A program made the translations under genes and the position numbers. Positions 9,357 to 19,011 of a stretch of 64,000 nucleotides of DNA are shown here, piece by piece. This DNA is from Paludisphaera borealis (GTDB lineage Bacteria; Planctomycetota; Planctomycetia; Isosphaerales; Isosphaeraceae), in contig NZ_CP019082.1 in NCBI RefSeq assembly GCF_001956985.1, positions 6,076,001 through 6,140,000 on the forward strand. Reading direction: 5' to 3'. Positions within the stretch are counted from its first letter, which is position 1. Each line of letters starts with the position of its first letter. A model generated the notes under the pieces. The model was not told where the DNA came from and searched no databases. It worked only from the letters and a program-made list of their open reading frames with translations.

Positions 9357-10269
9357 CACGCCCATGGATTCCACATCTCCGCGCGGCCGACGGTCGTCCC
9401 GATCGTCGGGCTTCACCCTGATCGAGCTGCTCGTGGTCGTGGCGGTGATCGCGGTGCTGATCGCCCTGTTGCTGCCGGCGATCCAGTCGTCGCGCGAAGT
9501 CGCCCGCCGCACGCAGTGCACCAACAACCTGCTCCAGCTCGGCACGGCGATCAGCAACTACGCCTCGTCGAACCGCGTCTTCCCCCCCGGCGTGGTCAAC
9601 GACAAGGGGCCGATCTCCAACGTACCCGCCGGCTACCATTTCGGCTGGGCGGCGCGGATTCTGCCGTTCATGGAGCGGGGGACGACCTACAACCAGTTCA
9701 ACTTCTCGTTCGGCGTCTACCACGCCAGCAACGACACGGCCCAGCAGATCTCGATCCAGACGTTCATGTGTCCGTCGAACGGGTTTCGAGGGGCGAGCAA
9801 CTACGCCGGCTGCCACCACGACGTCGAGGCGCCGATTGATGTGGACAACCACGGCGTCTTCTTCCTCAACAGCCGGATCGGCTACGACGACCTTGTCGAC
9901 GGGCCGGCGTACACGATCCTCCTCGGCGAGTTTTCCCGCGCGATCACCTCCAGCTCGTGGGCGGTCGGCACGTCGGCCACGCTCCGCAACACCGGCTGGG
10001 GCGTCAACGGCGGCAACGACCCGTTCGCCAGGCTCAAGCCGGCTGGCGGGAAGCTGATGTTCGATACGACCGTCATTCAGAACATGATCGACTCCGGCGA
10101 GCTTGCCGCGGAGGTGGTCGGCGGCTTCTCCAGCCAGCATCCGGGCGGCGCGAATTTTCTGTTCGGCGACGGCTCGGTTCGGATGCTCAAGAATAAGATC
10201 CGCCCTGACGTCCTCCGCTCGCTGGGCCATCGCAGCGACGGCAACCTGATCGACGACGACGCCTATTGA
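9340..10269 (+). CDS. DUF1559 pseudopilin (third)
   Basis: This encodes 309 residues from ATG 9340. The helix region is [20 protein letters not shown], then [35 protein letters not shown] and the C-terminal [19 protein letters not shown]. Start choice: ATG 9340 has GGGGAGG 6 bp upstream and overlaps the previous gene by 17 bp. ATG 9364 would avoid the overlap but lacks a ribosome site. The gene ends the plus-strand cluster; 40 bp further on a convergent gene ends. Confidence 0.83.
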   Translation: MTPATDTPMDSTSPRGRRSSRSSGFTLIELLVVVAVIAVLIALLLPAIQSSREVARRTQCTNNLLQLGTAISNYASSNRVFPPGVVNDKGPISNVPAGYHFGWAARILPFMERGTTYNQFNFSFGVYHASNDTAQQISIQTFMCPSNGFRGASNYAGCHHDVEAPIDVDNHGVFFLNSRIGYDDLVDGPAYTILLGEFSRAITSSSWAVGTSATLRNTGWGVNGGNDPFARLKPAGGKLMFDTTVIQNMIDSGELAAEVVGGFSSQHPGGANFLFGDGSVRMLKNKIRPDVLRSLGHRSDGNLIDDDAY

Positions 10270-10287
10270 TCGCCGCGATCAGGTTTT
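10267..10287 (+). terminator. weak hairpin after the pseudopilin cluster
   Basis: TGATCG and CGATCA form a 6-bp stem with a 3-base loop that overlaps the stop codon and is followed by GGTTTT. It is short but lies between convergent genes, where a terminator is expected. Confidence 0.25.
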
Positions 10288-10311
10288 CACGTCGCGATTC
10301 CAGGATTGTGA

Positions 10312-13300
10312 TTATTCCACCGTCATCACGCCGTTCATCACCATCCAGTGTCCGGGGAAGGTGCAGAGGTACGGATAGCGGCCCGGGGTCGTCGGGGCCT
10401 TGAAGAAGATCCGGGCGTCGGAGCCGGGGTCGATGATGTCGACGTAGACCAGCACGTCGTCGGACCTCGGAATGTAGTTGCGGGCCGCGGCGTCGGGCTC
10501 GGCGATGATCTTGTTGACGAGGTCGCCGACGCGGGCCAGGCTTCCCGGGCGCGTCAGCACCCAGTTGTGCGGCACGACGTCGGGGTTCTCGAACCGCAGC
10601 TTGATCGTCTCGCCCGCCTTGACCTTGAACGACGGGACCGTGAAGGTGAGGTTCTTCCCCGCCCCGATGCCGACCAGTCGGGCGTTCGGCAGGGCGCCGG
10701 CCCAGGGGTTGGGCGCCTTCTTGATCTTGAGCGTCGCCATGTCGGCCAGGATCGGATGCGCGGCGATCGTCTTGGCTACAGGCTTGTAGCCCTCGAAGTC
10801 GGTGAACGGCGAGGCCAGCTTGTTGATGGTCGCGAACAGCTCGTGCGGCGGACCGGCGTCGACTTCGAGCCGCAGGTGCAGCGTGTTGACGGGCTGGACC
10901 TCGGGGATCTCCAGGAACAGCGTTTTCCCGTCGGGCTGGACATGCACCGAGCGGATCGCCAACGGGTCGTGGCCGGCGACGCCGGGGTGTCGGGTCGAGT
11001 ATTCGAGCGAGCCGTATCCGCTGCTGTAGCGGTAGTTCCACGCCTGCGCGAACGTGTTGCCGGCCCGCGTCGCGATCGACGGGTCGACAGGCTGGCTGAA
11101 GCCGATCAGCACGCCGTTCTCGACTGCCCGGAAGGACACGGGCATTTGCACCGGATCGCCCGTGTAACGCACCCGCTGGAAGCAGCCGTCGAGCGCCGTG
11201 TACGAGCCCCAGCCCGCCATCCCGGAGACGTAAAGCTGGCCGTCGCGGGGGCTGAATCGGCCGCGATGAACGCCCGACAGGAAGTCGCTGGGGAACGGGA
11301 CGACCGCGCCTTGCGGGACGCCGTCGACCGGGTCGCGAAGCACGAGGAACGCCGCCCCCGCGCCGTACGAGAAGTGGACGAGGTTTCCATTGAGCGGGCC
11401 CCAGCGGTCGCTGGTCACTTCGACCGCGCCACCGCTCGAATTATCGATCCCGCGCGGCAGGTAGACCATCGGCGGCTCGGGCGCGCGGTCGTCCTTCGGC
11501 CCCGGATAGCCGAAGTGGTTTCCGGGGCGAGCCTCGCAGATCATCGACGTGGGAACCCATTCGCCCTCGGAGTTGGGCACGGTGAGCACGCCCGACGCCG
11601 TCAGGCCGAGGCCGTCCGGGTTGCGGAATCCCGTGGCGATCGTCTGCGCGGGCTTGCCGTCGCCGGGGATGCGGAGCAGGCCCTGGGGGCCCGAGGCCGA
11701 GTAGAAGTCGCCGGTCTTGTCGCGCTGAAGACCGCAGATGAAGTCGTGGCCGGCGGGCGAGGTCGTGAACGCGTTGTTGACGCATCGGTAGTAGTCGGCC
11801 TCGCCGTCGCCGTTGCGGTCCTGCAATTCGGTGATCTGATCGCGGCCCAGGACGTACGTCTTGTCGTCGGTCACTACCAGCCCGAGCGCCTGGTGCAGGC
11901 CCGAGGCGTACCGCCGCCAGGAGACGTTTTCGAGACTCCCATCCAGCCCCTCGACCCGCCAGACGTCCCCCTGCATCGTGCAGATCATGGCGGTTCCGTC
12001 GGCCAGGAAATCGTGGTCGCCGAAGAACAGAAGGGCGTTCCAGGGGTTGTTGAACGGCGGCTCGATGGTGTCGGTCGTGTAGGGACGGGTCGCGCCGAGC
12101 TTCCCCTTGGTGATGAGGATCTGCGGCCATTCGGCCGGGCCCCCCTTCGTGAAGTCGCGGAGCGGGTGCTTCGCGGCCGGGAACGCGTTGCGGGCGAACT
12201 TGCCCCCCTCGACCCACGGCGCGTCGAGCCATTCCTCGCCGTCGATCGTGTAGGAGATCAACACCCGTTTGCCATGTCGATAAAAACCGTTGTAAACGAA
12301 CGGCTTGGCGGGCTTCGCGCCCTCGGGCCTTGGCAGCGGCTGACCGTCGAGGATCAGGCCTTCCATGAAGCCGTGGCGGACGCTCGTGAAACGGACGAAC
12401 CCGCCGTTCCAGAGCGCCTCGTAGCAAAGCGTTTGGGGATCGAAGCAGGTGGAAAGTTCGCCCTGGTCGCCGAGCTTGAGGCAGACCGCCTTGGGCACGG
12501 TGACTCCCGCGCCCCGGAAGACGCCGCTCATGACGGAGCCGAGGATCGTCTTGTTCCAGCGACCGTCCGCCCACGTTTCTTCATTCTGGTTGCCCCAGTG
12601 CCCGTTGACTCCGCCGTCGAGACCGGGATAGGAGGGCAAGAGCGTCGGCGGAGTCGGCTGCTTGCGGAAGTAGTCGGCTTCCTTGGCGTAGAAGTCGTAG
12701 ATCCGCTCGCGATTGACGTGGTGTCCGAGGCTCGCGTAATACTCCGGTCGGAGCGGTTGGCGATCGTAGGGAAAGCTCGCCGGCGCGTGGCCGTGAGCGG
12801 GCATGGCCATCGCGAGATTGCTCGACGCCCCGGGCTTGCCCAGGCTCGTCAAGAAGCTCAGCAGATCGGCCTGCTCGCGCGAGGTCATCGTCGCGGCGAG
12901 GCCGTCGGGCATCAGCGTGCCCAGCGACTTGATCTCCTCGATCGACGTTTTCGGAATCGTGACGACCTCGCCCATCGCGGCCTCGCGAACCGTGATCGCG
13001 GTCGCCGTTTCGCCTTGCTTGTAGCCCTGAATCAAGCGGCCGTCGTCGATAGAGAGAGCGAAGGCTTCGTACCCTTCCTTGACTTTCCGCTTGGGCCAGA
13101 GGAACGACTCGGCCAGCTCTTCAGGCTTGAGGGTCTGGCCGATGGTGGTCAGATCCGGCCCAACGGTCCCCCCCTGGGCGCCGACCTTGTGGCACGGCAA
13201 GCAACTGAAGCGGGCGTCCGCGAAGACGGCCGCGCCGCGCGCCGGATCGCCGTCGTGCTGGGCGGCGTCGACGAGGGCCGCGACCTGACGCGCTTCCTCG

Positions 13301-14340
13301 GGCGTGAGGGGCGTGGCCGCCGCCGGGGGCGCCGCGGGACGAGGTGCGACCGGCGTGCGCGGCGTCGGCTTGGGGCCGGGCACCTTGCCGTCAAGTTGGG
13401 GGACGAGCCAGTCGAGGCCGTCGAGGTTGTCTTGCAGTCGCTCCTCGGCGTCGTCCATCGTGTGCCCGAGGATGCCGATCAGCCCGTGATAGCCGCTCTC
13501 GCGGATCGTCCGCAGGAGTTCGAGGTCGAGTTCGCCCTGGCCCAGCGGCAGGATCTTGCGATCGTGGCGGTCGCCGGCCGGGTCCATGCCGTTGATGTTG
13601 AGCGCGACGAGGTAGGGCATCATCTTGGCGAGCAACGGCTTGATGCGGTCGAGGTGGTCGTGGCCGTGGTGGAAGTTGTAGACGACGCCGACGTTCGCGA
13701 CCCCGTCCTTTTTGAGTCGTTCGATGATCGCGATCTGGTTCTCGGGCTCGCCGAACCATCCGCCGTGGTTGTACAACGCGACGGTGCAGCCGATCTTGGC
13801 GGCCTCGTCGGCCAGGGGCTTCAGCTTCTTCGCCGCCGCTTCGACCCGACGCTCTTGCTCGGCGCCCTCGACCTTGTCGGCACCGAAGTCGAGCAAGGAC
13901 CAAAGCTGCGCCTTGACGTTGTGCCGCTTGAGGACGTCGAGGATGTTCCGCGTTTCGTTGTTCAGCTCGCCGGACATCCAGAAGGCGTCGAGCGAGACGC
14001 CGTGCCGCTTGAGGGCCTCGACCTCGGCGTCGAACGTCGGGATGTGCTCGGCGCGCCAGTCGTAGGCGAAGTGCTTGAACCCCAGCCGTTCGAGCATCGC
14101 CGCCCGCTCTTCCGGGGGCCGTTTCTTGGAGTCGAACGGGACGATGCACCAGGCGATGAGGTTGTCGCGCGCATACAGCCCGTCGCCAGGCTTGGCGGCG
14201 GCCGGGGCCGGCGCGGGCTTCGCGGCGTCTTGCGTGACCTGCGCCCGGATGAAATCCGCGGTCAGGAGCGTCAAAATCCCCAGGAGCCCAATCCAGGCCC
14301 AGGTTCGCGACGGCCTTCGATTCGACGACGAACGGTTCAT
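10312..14340 (-). CDS. multidomain secreted protein: isomerase-like, cytochrome c, DUF6797-like, propeller and cupredoxin domains
   Basis: This encodes 1342 residues. A signal segment (WAWIGLLGILTLLTADFIRA) is followed by a TIM-barrel domain resembling sugar phosphate isomerase/epimerases (about 50-310; NFHHGHDHLDRIKPLL). A Pro/Ala linker leads to a cytochrome c domain with C380-L-P-C383-H384. Then comes a DUF6797-like region (about 500-690; GGVNGHWGNQNEETWADG), a glucose/sorbosone dehydrogenase-like propeller (about 750-1050), and a C-terminal cupredoxin with ligand pattern H1258, C1326, H1331 and Met at 1333 or 1335. The start at 14340 gives the signal peptide and has a GAGG ribosome site; the frame extends 15 codons further. 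Each domain is known separately in planctomycete heme proteins. The fusion suggests periplasmic oxidation of a sugar-like substrate with electrons passing through heme and copper; that role is inferred. Confidence 0.85.
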   Translation of the reverse strand: MNRSSSNRRPSRTWAWIGLLGILTLLTADFIRAQVTQDAAKPAPAPAAAKPGDGLYARDNLIAWCIVPFDSKKRPPEERAAMLERLGFKHFAYDWRAEHIPTFDAEVEALKRHGVSLDAFWMSGELNNETRNILDVLKRHNVKAQLWSLLDFGADKVEGAEQERRVEAAAKKLKPLADEAAKIGCTVALYNHGGWFGEPENQIAIIERLKKDGVANVGVVYNFHHGHDHLDRIKPLLAKMMPYLVALNINGMDPAGDRHDRKILPLGQGELDLELLRTIRESGYHGLIGILGHTMDDAEERLQDNLDGLDWLVPQLDGKVPGPKPTPRTPVAPRPAAPPAAATPLTPEEARQVAALVDAAQHDGDPARGAAVFADARFSCLPCHKVGAQGGTVGPDLTTIGQTLKPEELAESFLWPKRKVKEGYEAFALSIDDGRLIQGYKQGETATAITVREAAMGEVVTIPKTSIEEIKSLGTLMPDGLAATMTSREQADLLSFLTSLGKPGASSNLAMAMPAHGHAPASFPYDRQPLRPEYYASLGHHVNRERIYDFYAKEADYFRKQPTPPTLLPSYPGLDGGVNGHWGNQNEETWADGRWNKTILGSVMSGVFRGAGVTVPKAVCLKLGDQGELSTCFDPQTLCYEALWNGGFVRFTSVRHGFMEGLILDGQPLPRPEGAKPAKPFVYNGFYRHGKRVLISYTIDGEEWLDAPWVEGGKFARNAFPAAKHPLRDFTKGGPAEWPQILITKGKLGATRPYTTDTIEPPFNNPWNALLFFGDHDFLADGTAMICTMQGDVWRVEGLDGSLENVSWRRYASGLHQALGLVVTDDKTYVLGRDQITELQDRNGDGEADYYRCVNNAFTTSPAGHDFICGLQRDKTGDFYSASGPQGLLRIPGDGKPAQTIATGFRNPDGLGLTASGVLTVPNSEGEWVPTSMICEARPGNHFGYPGPKDDRAPEPPMVYLPRGIDNSSGGAVEVTSDRWGPLNGNLVHFSYGAGAAFLVLRDPVDGVPQGAVVPFPSDFLSGVHRGRFSPRDGQLYVSGMAGWGSYTALDGCFQRVRYTGDPVQMPVSFRAVENGVLIGFSQPVDPSIATRAGNTFAQAWNYRYSSGYGSLEYSTRHPGVAGHDPLAIRSVHVQPDGKTLFLEIPEVQPVNTLHLRLEVDAGPPHELFATINKLASPFTDFEGYKPVAKTIAAHPILADMATLKIKKAPNPWAGALPNARLVGIGAGKNLTFTVPSFKVKAGETIKLRFENPDVVPHNWVLTRPGSLARVGDLVNKIIAEPDAAARNYIPRSDDVLVYVDIIDPGSDARIFFKAPTTPGRYPYLCTFPGHWMVMNGVMTVE

Positions 14341-14571
14341 GAACGAGACCTCACAGGACGAATACCGCATGCAGTGTCGATCCAAAGTTTAACATGGGCC
14401 ATTCCTCGCCTCAAAGTCTCCTTGATTCGGGCGAGGGGCCTTTTCGTGATCGTCGCATGATCCCGGAGCGATCCGACGATTCGAGTTGACAGGTCCGGGG
14501 CTCGGGCTACAACTCACGTTTTCGAGGGTCGTTGGAACGTCGGGTTCCGAACCAGGAGCAGGGAGCCTTTG

Positions 14572-15957
14572 ATGAGCGACAGCCGACGGCGACGATGGGG
14601 GACGCTCCTGTTCGGCTTGGCCTGGGGCGGGGCGTTGTGGCTGGGCCTGCGGGTCGGCTGCACGGCCTTCGACACGAACCCCGAGCATCTCACGGGCCTG
14701 CTCGGCCTCGCTTACATGGCGGCCTGGGGGCCGTTCTTCGCCCTCTCGCGGCTCGCCCCGGTCGGCAAGGCGGCCCGGTTCGCGTTGTGCACGTTCTCGA
14801 TCGCGTCGACCTTCGCGGTTCTGGAAGTTCCCGCGCTGCTCCGGATCATCGACTACCGGACCGTTTTCACGACCCCGACGCCCCCCTGGCAACGGTCCGG
14901 AAATCGGCCGGACCCCGACCTGATCTACGTCCGCCAGGGGCATCAGCGGACGCGGTTCCGATACGACGGCGCCGAGCTGTACGGGCTTCGCGGCGCGAAG
15001 CCGTGGCAGCGCTACAACTGCGAGCTGGCGCTCGACGCCAACGGGTTTCGTAATCCGACCGACGCCGATTCGACCGACGTCGTGGTGGTGGGCGACTCGT
15101 TCGTGGAGGGTCTGCACGTCGAGGCGCCCGAGCTGATGACCGCCCGCCTGGCGGAAAAGCTCGGGCAGACCGTGACCAACCTCGGCCGCACCGGCTACGG
15201 GCCGCAGCAGGAGCGGAACGTGCTCGTCCGGCACGGGCTCAACCTCGGGCCGAAGACCTGCGTCTGGGCCTTCTACGAAGGCAACGACCTGCAAGACCTC
15301 CACGAGTTCGACGCAAACCAGAAGAACCTGAAGTGGATTCTCGACGACCGGCGGTCGAGCAGTTTTTACAGCCGTTGCTTCGTCCGGAACAGCCTCGGCT
15401 TCGCGGTCCGCAACTGGCTGCGTCCCGAGCCGACGCGGCCCGCGGCTTCGTACGCCGGCCGGTTCACCGACCGGGCGGGGAAGGACGTCGAAATCTACTT
15501 CAGCACGGGCATCCAGCACGGAGCGGGGGGGCCGGAGCTTCCCCGGGGAGGCTCGGACGAGCTGAAGCGGGTGCGGGCGATCCTGGCCGAGGCTCACGAG
15601 TTGTGCGCCGCGCGGGGCATCGAACTCGTCGTCGCGTTCATCCCGGCCAAGTTCCGCGTTTACCAAGACCTCTGCCGGTTCGCCGCCGATTCCCCCTGCC
15701 GCGATTGGCCGATCGACGATCTCCCCGACGTCATGGCCCGGACCGTGGCGGCGATTTCGCCCGAGATCGGCTACGTCGACCTCAGCGGGCCGCTGCGGGC
15801 CGCCGCCCGCTCCGGGGGCCTGGTCTATCTGCCCGACGACACCCACTGGTCGGCCGAGGGGCACGAGGTCGCGGCCCAAGCGATCGCCGGTCGCCTGGCC
15901 GGTCGTCCCTCGCCCCGAGACGCGGTGGAATCGAGGCGAGGGCTGACGCAACGCTGA
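14572..15957 (+). CDS. SGNH-hydrolase-like membrane protein
   Basis: This encodes 461 residues. Two to three N-terminal hydrophobic segments (LLFGLAWGGALWLGL, LLGLAYMAAWGPFFAL, FALCTFSIASTFAVL) precede an extracytoplasmic SGNH domain. The nucleophile block is VVVVGDSFVEGLHV with S176 as the likely catalytic Ser; WAFYEGNDLQD resembles the Asn block. The C-terminal DDTHWSAEGHEV gives the Asp-x-x-His pair (D422, H425). It has ATG 14572 with GGGAG upstream. This arrangement resembles membrane-anchored acyl-transfer or deacetylation enzymes of the AlgX/DltD type acting on glycans; the substrate is unknown. It is transcribed away from the large fusion gene and converges with the DinB-like gene. Confidence 0.75.
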   Translation: MSDSRRRRWGTLLFGLAWGGALWLGLRVGCTAFDTNPEHLTGLLGLAYMAAWGPFFALSRLAPVGKAARFALCTFSIASTFAVLEVPALLRIIDYRTVFTTPTPPWQRSGNRPDPDLIYVRQGHQRTRFRYDGAELYGLRGAKPWQRYNCELALDANGFRNPTDADSTDVVVVGDSFVEGLHVEAPELMTARLAEKLGQTVTNLGRTGYGPQQERNVLVRHGLNLGPKTCVWAFYEGNDLQDLHEFDANQKNLKWILDDRRSSSFYSRCFVRNSLGFAVRNWLRPEPTRPAASYAGRFTDRAGKDVEIYFSTGIQHGAGGPELPRGGSDELKRVRAILAEAHELCAARGIELVVAFIPAKFRVYQDLCRFAADSPCRDWPIDDLPDVMARTVAAISPEIGYVDLSGPLRAAARSGGLVYLPDDTHWSAEGHEVAAQAIAGRLAGRPSPRDAVESRRGLTQR

Positions 15958-15965
15958 GCCGGAGT

Positions 15966-16463
15966 TCAGCTCGGCGACGCCGGCGCGACGATGAAGGTCC
16001 GCTGCATCAGCTTGCGGAGCAGCTTGATCTCGCCGCTGTGACGGGCCTCGTCGTGGAGGCCGTGCATCAGGCCGTAACGGACCGTGCGGATCGGGTTGCC
16101 GGGCTCGGGGGCGTCGAGCTGCTCGTCCGACAACGAGTTGAACAGCTTGCGAAACCGTTCGAGCTGCTCGGTCAGGGCCTCGATGACGGTCTCCAGCGGC
16201 GGCCAAGCCTCCGGCGACACGTGAGCCGGGTTGCTCTCCCAACTGAACATCTTCAGCCAGCCCTCGGGCAGCTTCGGCTCGCGCCCCAGGGCGCGCGCGG
16301 TGAGGAACTCGGTCACGACGTAGGAATGCCCGCCGTGCCACAGGCAGGAATTCTGCAAATTCGACGGCGCCCAGCGCGCCTGGGCCTCGTCGAGCCCCTT
16401 CAGGTCGTTCAGGGTCTTGGTCCGCACGTCGTCCAGAAGCATCAGGAGAGTCTTGTCGGCCAT
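15966..16463 (-). CDS. DinB-like four-helix protein
   Basis: This encodes 165 residues from ATG 16463; an in-frame GTG five codons upstream is an alternative. The DinB/YfiT-type metal-site pattern is visible: HGGHSYVV near residue 45, and GLMHGLHDEARHSGEI in the last third, where two His residues follow in the usual HxxxH spacing. This family (not DNA polymerase IV) includes metal-dependent thiol transferases of unknown substrate. The gene ends 8 bp after the SGNH gene's stop in convergent orientation. Confidence 0.75.
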   Translation of the reverse strand: MADKTLLMLLDDVRTKTLNDLKGLDEAQARWAPSNLQNSCLWHGGHSYVVTEFLTARALGREPKLPEGWLKMFSWESNPAHVSPEAWPPLETVIEALTEQLERFRKLFNSLSDEQLDAPEPGNPIRTVRYGLMHGLHDEARHSGEIKLLRKLMQRTFIVAPASPS

Positions 16464-16684
16464 GTTGCAGTCCATCACCCCGGTCGCACCCGGGGTCTCG
16501 TCTATAAGAAACGGAAATCAATGAATCGGCCCGATCCGGAAGCGATTTCCCGGAGGGGCGACCAGGCTTCCAGAGTCTAATGGTCGGCCGAGAGACGCAA
16601 GCCCAGCTTGAGCGCCGATCGCCGAGTGCGAGCGAACCCGGCGCGACCGTCGTGAATTCTCTTGCGTTGGAACCCATGCAACCC

Positions 16685-16720
16685 GGATGATCATCTGTAT
16701 CAGGATGGTCATCCGTATCA
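16685..16720. repeat. tandem 18-bp direct repeat
   Basis: GGATGATCATCTGTATCA at 16685-16702 is followed directly by GGATGGTCATCCGTATCA at 16703-16720, 16 of 18 identical. It lies about 60 bp upstream of the next plus-strand start at 16783 and could be a binding site pair. Nothing else is seen in the 16464-16782 interval. Confidence 0.6.
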
Positions 16721-16782
16721 ATTGGCGCAGGATGCGAGGACCCCTTCGACGACCATGGACGCCGGACGCCCCGGATTTGACC

Positions 16783-17148
16783 ATGAATCGCAATAAGCCG
16801 ATCGTCATGAGGCGCGAGGGAGTCCCCGCCGCCGTCAAAGCCCCGATGGAACGCCGGTTGCCCGTCGTCCCCGACTTCGTGCACAGTCGGATTCTGGCGT
16901 TCACCGCGGAGAACTCCCACGGTGTCGGCGTGCGGAAGGACCGTCACGGCTTCACTTTGTTTCGTGAGGACACCGGCGACCCCGTGGCACGGCTGCGGCC
17001 CCAAGGAGAGCATCAATTCGCGGTGCTCTATTGGAGTCGATTCGGCCAGCGCTGGCGGACGATCGGCGACTTCGGCGATATGATCCTCAGGCTTGACGAC
17101 GCCCTCGACTTCATCGCCGTCGACCCGATGGGTTGCTTCTGGCTCTGA
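16783..17148 (+). CDS. hypothetical protein
   Basis: This encodes 121 residues from ATG 16783. It has no signal peptide or membrane segment. The middle contains ENSHGVGVRKDRHGFTLF and LYWSRFGQRWRTIGDFGDMI, giving a basic, aromatic-rich beta-type protein. I do not recognise a named family. The frame is open 32 codons further upstream, but that part covers the tandem repeat and is unlikely to be coding. It converges with the glycerol-3-phosphate dehydrogenase gene, 17 bp between stops. Confidence 0.5.
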   Translation: MNRNKPIVMRREGVPAAVKAPMERRLPVVPDFVHSRILAFTAENSHGVGVRKDRHGFTLFREDTGDPVARLRPQGEHQFAVLYWSRFGQRWRTIGDFGDMILRLDDALDFIAVDPMGCFWL

Positions 17149-17165
17149 GGCTTCGCAGCGTCGGT

Positions 17166-18763
<1,598 letters not shown>

Positions 18764-19011
18764 GATTCCTCAACTGTGGTCGCGAGTGAGCGTCGGTTCT
18801 TGTGATGACTCGACGCGTGATCGGTCGTCAGGTTGATTGTCGGGGCTTCGACCTGCCAGAGCCAGCGGTCGCGGCCTTGGGTGCGTGCTATTGTGGGTCG
18901 AGTTCAGCGGCGGTACGCTACAGTTGTCGGGGCGTCGAGCCGGAAGGTGAGACGCCGGAGACCGCCACCTTCGCGTCGGTTCCCGTCCCCTGTCTCGGAA
19001 GACGACTCGCC

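Noticed and set aside
10348-14460. A 1370-residue plus-strand open frame opposite the large fusion gene
   Set aside because: It is the mirror of a long GC-rich coding region: Arg/Val/Gly-rich with no motifs, while the minus strand has clear domains.
15966-16463. DNA polymerase IV, from the shared name DinB
   Set aside because: It is the metal-binding DinB/YfiT four-helix family; the polymerase is the gene at 27013.
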